Source: Tachypleus tridentatus
Lineage: Eukaryota; Arthropoda; Merostomata; Xiphosura; Limulidae
Length of the DNA: 64,000 bases
Assembly: GCF_004210375.1 (NCBI RefSeq)
Contig: NC_134834.1
Span: 144,555,009-144,619,008 of the forward strand
Direction: 5' to 3'
Shown here: piece by piece, positions 59,740-64,000 of the stretch
Position numbering within the stretch: the stretch's first letter is position 1
Layout of the letters: every line of letters starts with the position of its first letter
Translations under genes and position numbers: made by a program
The notes under the pieces: model-generated
The model's database searches: none
The model's input: the letters and a program-made list of their open reading frames with translations, nothing else
What the model was told of the DNA's origin: nothing

Positions 59740-60345
59740 TTCCATCTCCAACAGGTCCATAGCAAGTGGAGCTTTCTTCCCAGGCCATGAGAGAGTTGTT
59801 AGTCAAAAGGGCAGTACAGAGGGTCAATCTTGTTCTGGGATTATCTCATCCATCTGGGTATGTTTTCAATACTCACATAAGTAGCATTCAGCCACCTGCT
59901 GTCAGGCATCAATTCAGGGAAAAAGTCACTTGGCTATTACTTCATTCTCTTTTTCCTACTGCATGGGTGATTTGATTTTTCTTTTGGAGTTGTGGGCATC
60001 TCTCAAGCCTCTCATTTCTTTGAGGCGAGCACATATCGGGTACCTTCATTGGCCACTCTGCAAACATTGGATCGTGCATGCCAGTCCTTTGGATCATTCC
60101 ATCTAATTACTCAGGAGGAACATTGTTAATTAAGAATGGTGGTTGGATAATAACAACACTACCATAGGGATATGTACTCATTCCACCACTTCATCCCAAG
60201 ATCCATTTATTCACAGATACCTATCTTCACTTATAGGTAGGTTATTTTCAAAGTCAGGAGTTCCAAGGTACTTGGATGGAAGATGGGTTTATCCTGCATA
60301 TCAGTGTTTTCAAACTCCTTGCAGTCTCCTCTAAAATCTAGGGTA
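59740..60345 (+). mobile_element. DIRS-like retrotransposon RT-RNase H fragment
   Basis: In plus-strand frames there is AMRELLVKRAVQRVN (near 59786-59830), where the RT domain of DIRS-type elements begins. After an internal loss come LLELWASLKPLISLRRAHI and YLHWPLCKHW (near 59980-60070). Next come EWWLDNNNTTIG (near 60135-60170), then PLHPKIHLFTDTYL with an RNase H catalytic Asp, then GTWMEDG and FILHISVFKLLAV (near 60185-60330). The WWL, LFTDAS and LHINVLEL-AV motifs are hallmarks of DIRS-like RT-RNase H as I remember them. Stops, frameshifts and a large deletion of the RT core make it inactive. Confidence 0.7.
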
Positions 60346-60497
60346 TGTTTTATATCTCACATTATAGCTTGTACCTCTTCTTTCCTTTCCAGTGTCTCTT
60401 TTCTTCACAGGGTACAAACTTCTCACCTTTTAATTAGTGCAGTGTTTTTTGTTCTTTGTTTATAACAAACATGTTTGTGTGTGTGTGAACATTGCTG

Positions 60498-60930
60498 TCT
60501 AACAGCCTTAGCCTCCAATGTGGGATATAGATACCACAGTCCTTTAATTTCAATATGGAGTTGTTGAACCTTGGCTATTTGGTTGGGACTGGTCTATACT
60601 GGTGAATACTCATATTGTATTCCATCTTTGGGTATTACACAAAGTTCTAAGTGAAGAGCATACCTGTTCTGGATGTAGTGTTGTTCCCTTACTCTTGTAC
60701 CATTTTTCATCAAGTTACATTCTTGTTCTATATTTTATATAGATGCTTTCTTTATGAATCATGCCTGCACAAGCCTTTCCACCTTCTCAGTGTGGATTCC
60801 AGCTATATTGTCAGCATATGGTGTGTTTTGGAAGTTAAAATTTTCCTAAAATTAAAATGTATTTCAAATAATACATGTCACCACTCACACTTTCTCACCA
60901 TACCTTCTCACCAATAGCCAGTTTATGTTT
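60498..60930. repeat. DIRS-associated dispersed repeat, copy 2
   Basis: It aligns with 62285-62680: CCAATGTGGGATAT, CCACAGT-CT-TAATT, TTGTTCTGGATGTAGTGTTG followed by TTCCC, and GTGT-TGTTTTGGAAGTTAA. Together with the weaker match at 53120-53450 this makes a three-member family. It directly follows the RT-RNase H fragment, so it may be the 3' part of that element. Confidence 0.65.
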
Positions 60931-61419
60931 AGAAAAAGTGATTGAATAAGTACCTAGATTGAAAGTGTAATGTAGCTGGTGGAGAATTTTGGAGGCAAGG
61001 ATACGTTTTTGAGTGATGTCTCATCAGATTTCTCATACTTCTATGTCCTTAGTGGCCTGGTTGAATTGCTTGTTGGAAGACATTGTTTTGACTGGTGTGT
61101 GGATCTTCCCCAATACTATTATTTCATTATTTTTATTATTTGGTAGATTATAATGAGAGGGTGGGTATTTTCTGTAGTAATCTTCTTTCCTTTCCAGTGT
61201 CTCTTACCTTTTCTTCACAGGATTCCATTCTGTGGCAAATGTTGCTGAGTCAGGTATGCTTTTATCAAAACAAATCTGTGCTTGCAACCACAAATGCAAT
61301 ATACTTTATCTAAGTTCCAACAGCCTCTGAAGAAATGAAGCATTCAATAAAACCACCTAGACACACACTGGGTGGTATTACTGTACTGTGCTAGATTGCC
61401 ACTCATTGACTATCATTTG

Positions 61420-62284
61420 AATAGCATAAGAGGATCTTGCCCATTCCTGCTGATCAAGTTCACATTTAATTTAAAAATTTAGGGAACTTGGTTCACTTGT
61501 TGCACTATTTCCCGAGTGCCGTTCCTCAGGACTTCCCAGTGCTTATTACAACTTCCTCCAACTTCTACTAGTGAATCTAGGGAGTTCTTACCATTCCCAG
61601 TTTTCTGTCACTGGAGTGGTGGACATAAGTTATTACTCTAGTGTCTGAGTGACTCTCCTTCACTTTTGGAGAAGAGGGTGAAATTAGGGACCCTTTAACT
61701 TGGGACCCTGGATGTTTTTTTCCCTAAGATTTTGGTAGGAGCAGCATCAGACTATGCAGGAACCTATTTGTAATACTGGTTCAGATTTTATGCTCAGCTT
61801 TCTGGTTGGATTGAGCATGTTCCTTGTTTTTTTTATCAGTACTGATTCAGTACATTGTTCATGGAAGAGGGTCCATTGTCTCTTCATAATTTTGAATGTA
61901 CATTAATCCCATCTATTGGACAATACTATAATTATGCAATAGCAAAACTTGCTGACAGGTTCTTACTTTTTTTCTGAACTGAGCACCATTTGTTCCATGT
62001 CCTCCTCATAATTTTAAAATGGAGGCAAGTGTAATTTACTTGCCCACATGGTTGTGAAGTGAAAATAAGTGTTCATAATTCCAAAATGCTTGAGTTCTGT
62101 ATCATCAGGTTGAGTATGGCATACTAGATCCTTTTCATTTTGAGCTTTGGGTGTTCTTCAGGTTGAGGAGAAGGTTTATCTGCTTTTGTTGCTTTTCTTA
62201 TTCTGCTTCTTGTGGTTAAGAATGCATAACTCTATGGCTACTGCTTGTGATCCACTGACAAATATATCCATTGTGATCTATGTG
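61420..62284. other. Repeat-like non-coding DNA
   Basis: A block at 61925-61985 (ATAATTATGCAATAGCAAAA, TTGCTGACAGGTTCTTAC) recurs at 63248-63300 (ATAATTACACAATATCAAAA, TTGCTAACAGGTTCTAAC). It also contains blocks shared with 52600-52680. It is likely more of the same retroelement family. Confidence 0.45.
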
Positions 62285-62680
62285 CCCTAGTCACCAATGT
62301 GGGATATGGGGCCACAGTTCTATAATTGAAATGCTGAGCAGTGGGACTTCAGCTACTTGGTCAAAGATGAGGAATAATCATGCCAAACTCCACCCACAAT
62401 CCATGACTTAAGTTTCATATGAAGGACATCCTTGTTCTGGATGTAGTGTTGTTCCCCCACTTTGTATTTCAAATTTTTACTAGCACAACCATGATCTTTG
62501 CATGTGCATTCTGTATGGGTGATGCCCTCAACAGCCACTCCTCTCTATCGGTGTTAGACTATAACTGTAGTGTGAGAGATGTGTATGTTTTGGAAGTTAA
62601 CATTTTCTTAAATGTATTTGCAGTAATACTTGCCTCCACTTGCACTCTCCTACTCTTCTTCCTCCCTAAGAACTAGTGTT
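62285..62680. repeat. DIRS-associated dispersed repeat, copy 3
   Basis: See the copy at 60498. The longest shared block, TTGTTCTGGATGTAGTGTTG plus TTCCC, is exact between the two. Confidence 0.65.
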
Positions 62681-63942
62681 AGAGACTGTAGGTGTGATCA
62701 TTCGAGAAAATTGATAATGTTGTCTGAAGGAGGCACTTATGTACACTACCAAGACAAAGGGCACATTGATTGTGGTGGAGAGTGTCATGAAATAGATATT
62801 TCCAAGGGCAGTTAAGTGGGAAATAAAAGATTGGAACAAGTAAGAAAAAAAATTCAGACTATGCTTGTATGGACAAAAGGTAAAAGAACCTTAACAGCTG
62901 ATTAATAACTTTAGTGTGAGAAGAAGGGAAGTGTTATTAGAAATACATTTTTAATAAAATGTTAACTTCTGAAATTTTGTGACACATTTTCTAATAGAAT
63001 GAGCTCAAATTCAAAAAGTATTTTAGAGACAAATAAGTGTTTGAAATTAACATTAATTCCAAAAATGTATTAATTAATTATATAACTGTTCTTAAATTTG
63101 GCACAACTTCTAAAGTTTTCTGTACACCTGATTGTTAGGAACAAGTGTTGGCCATCAATAGTCCTTGCTTCACATTGATATTAAGCATATTAATGTGTAA
63201 TAAATTAACTGTGTGAAACACTGCCCAGTAAACATTGTGAACAGCATTATAATTACACAATATCAAAACTTGCTAACAGGTTCTAACTTTTCTTCTGAAC
63301 TAAACTCTAGCTGGTTCCCTCGGAAACTACTGATTTTACAAGCTTGTTTGACTCATACAAAATATAGTGTGAAAGCTTTCTCTGTTTATTTAATTTTTAG
63401 TCATTAGAATTTATAGAAAATTCTCGGTCTCGCAGCATAGACTGTTAACAGAGAACAAATTTACTTTAATCATATGAAGTAACAGTGTTTCATTTCTAGA
63501 TTTTTATATTTATTAGATTGTACAGTTCATAACATTTGTACAAACTAAGTGTATTGGAGAATCTCTCTTCTTTTCTTGTATTTATGGTGATGGGTTAGAA
63601 AATAATTTTAGTCTGGATTTGTATCATCTTTGGGATTATCATAACTATTCATAGGCTCATGATTTCTTGAAACCTGTTACCAAACTCTGCATTATATATT
63701 TAAAAAAAAAATATCTCTTTGTGTTTATTCTTTCTTCAACAGATTTGTATCCAATATTTGATTATTTTTGTAACATTAATTAATAATTTTCAAGCTCTAA
63801 TCACTCATTATTACTACTGATTTATTCTGGCTTTTTTTAGAAAACTTAGCATTTTAGACTTTATATCAAGTATGATTAAAAGGAGCTCTAGTCACTGTTT
63901 ATTTGCCATGGCAAATAGTTTAATTATTTTCAAACAAATAAA

Positions 63943-64000
63943 GGTTAACAAAAAACCTGAAGATGACCTAAGAAGGTCGAAACATTGTTCTTTATTTTAA
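63943..64000 (+). mobile_element. Penelope-like element tail, copy D, cut by the window end
   Basis: It reads AACCTGAAGATGACCTAAGA then AGGTCGAAACATTGTTCTTT on the plus strand, the reverse complement of the hairpin region in copies A-C. It has the most intact hairpin in the window (GACCT, AAGA, AGGTC). The element may continue beyond 64000. Confidence 0.75.

Noticed and set aside
63951-63990. Canonical hammerhead ribozyme
   Set aside because: The CUGAUGA strand is not intact (CTGAAGATGA) and stems I and III could not be drawn with confidence, so it is kept only as a hypothesis.

Overview
This window is AT-rich animal nuclear DNA with spliceosomal introns, long gene-poor stretches and many degenerate transposons. 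From memory, its commonest repeat, a SINE with a tRNA-Thr(CGT)-like head, is typical of chelicerates and of horseshoe crab genomes in particular. I therefore infer a chelicerate, probably Limulus, Tachypleus or Carcinoscorpius. No search was run.

Only two host genes are supported, both on the plus strand. Positions 676-869 hold the last coding exon of translation initiation factor eIF4G, with its stop codon and a nearby poly(A) signal. Positions 38786-38873 and 58745-59058 look like the first two coding exons of a chromatin protein. The acidic then lysine-rich N-terminus is most like Mi-2/CHD3-4-5 remodellers. The two exons are separated by an intron of about 20 kb and the gene runs past the window. 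A CpG-rich stretch with E-box, CRE-like and NRF1-like motifs lies just upstream of its ATG.

The 38 kb between the two genes and the large intron are a graveyard of mobile DNA. In order there are: a DUF4371/hAT-like pseudogene (3945-4600); a degenerate copy of a repetitive Cys-motif gene family (4741-5640); an unidentified coding-like remnant (10481-10843); a near-complete decayed hAT transposon (about 12895-16254) with an intron and a perfect 55-bp palindrome; a 188-bp tandem duplication; a dead mariner (22228-23207); DIRS-like fragments; a Penelope-like element tail; a non-autonomous hAT element with a SINE nested inside it (30528-31612); a second Tc1/mariner-type fragment; a LINE (about 40020-41490, minus strand) and a related fragment; a second copy of the Cys-motif family (49200-49948); a 56-bp tandem array (52038-52541); and DIRS-like RT-RNase H debris (59740-60345) with associated repeats.

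Fifteen SINE copies are recognisable. Nine lie between 25.9 and 37.7 kb, upstream of the CHD-like promoter. Only two, both very old, lie inside its intron. Six copies have clear target-site duplications of 9-14 bp.

I see no wholly new molecular system. The points most worth checking are the Penelope-type tail hairpin, present in four copies and resembling a hammerhead ribozyme core; the perfect palindrome; the nested insertion; the two parallel internal deletions in the Cys-motif family; and the unidentified remnant at 10481.
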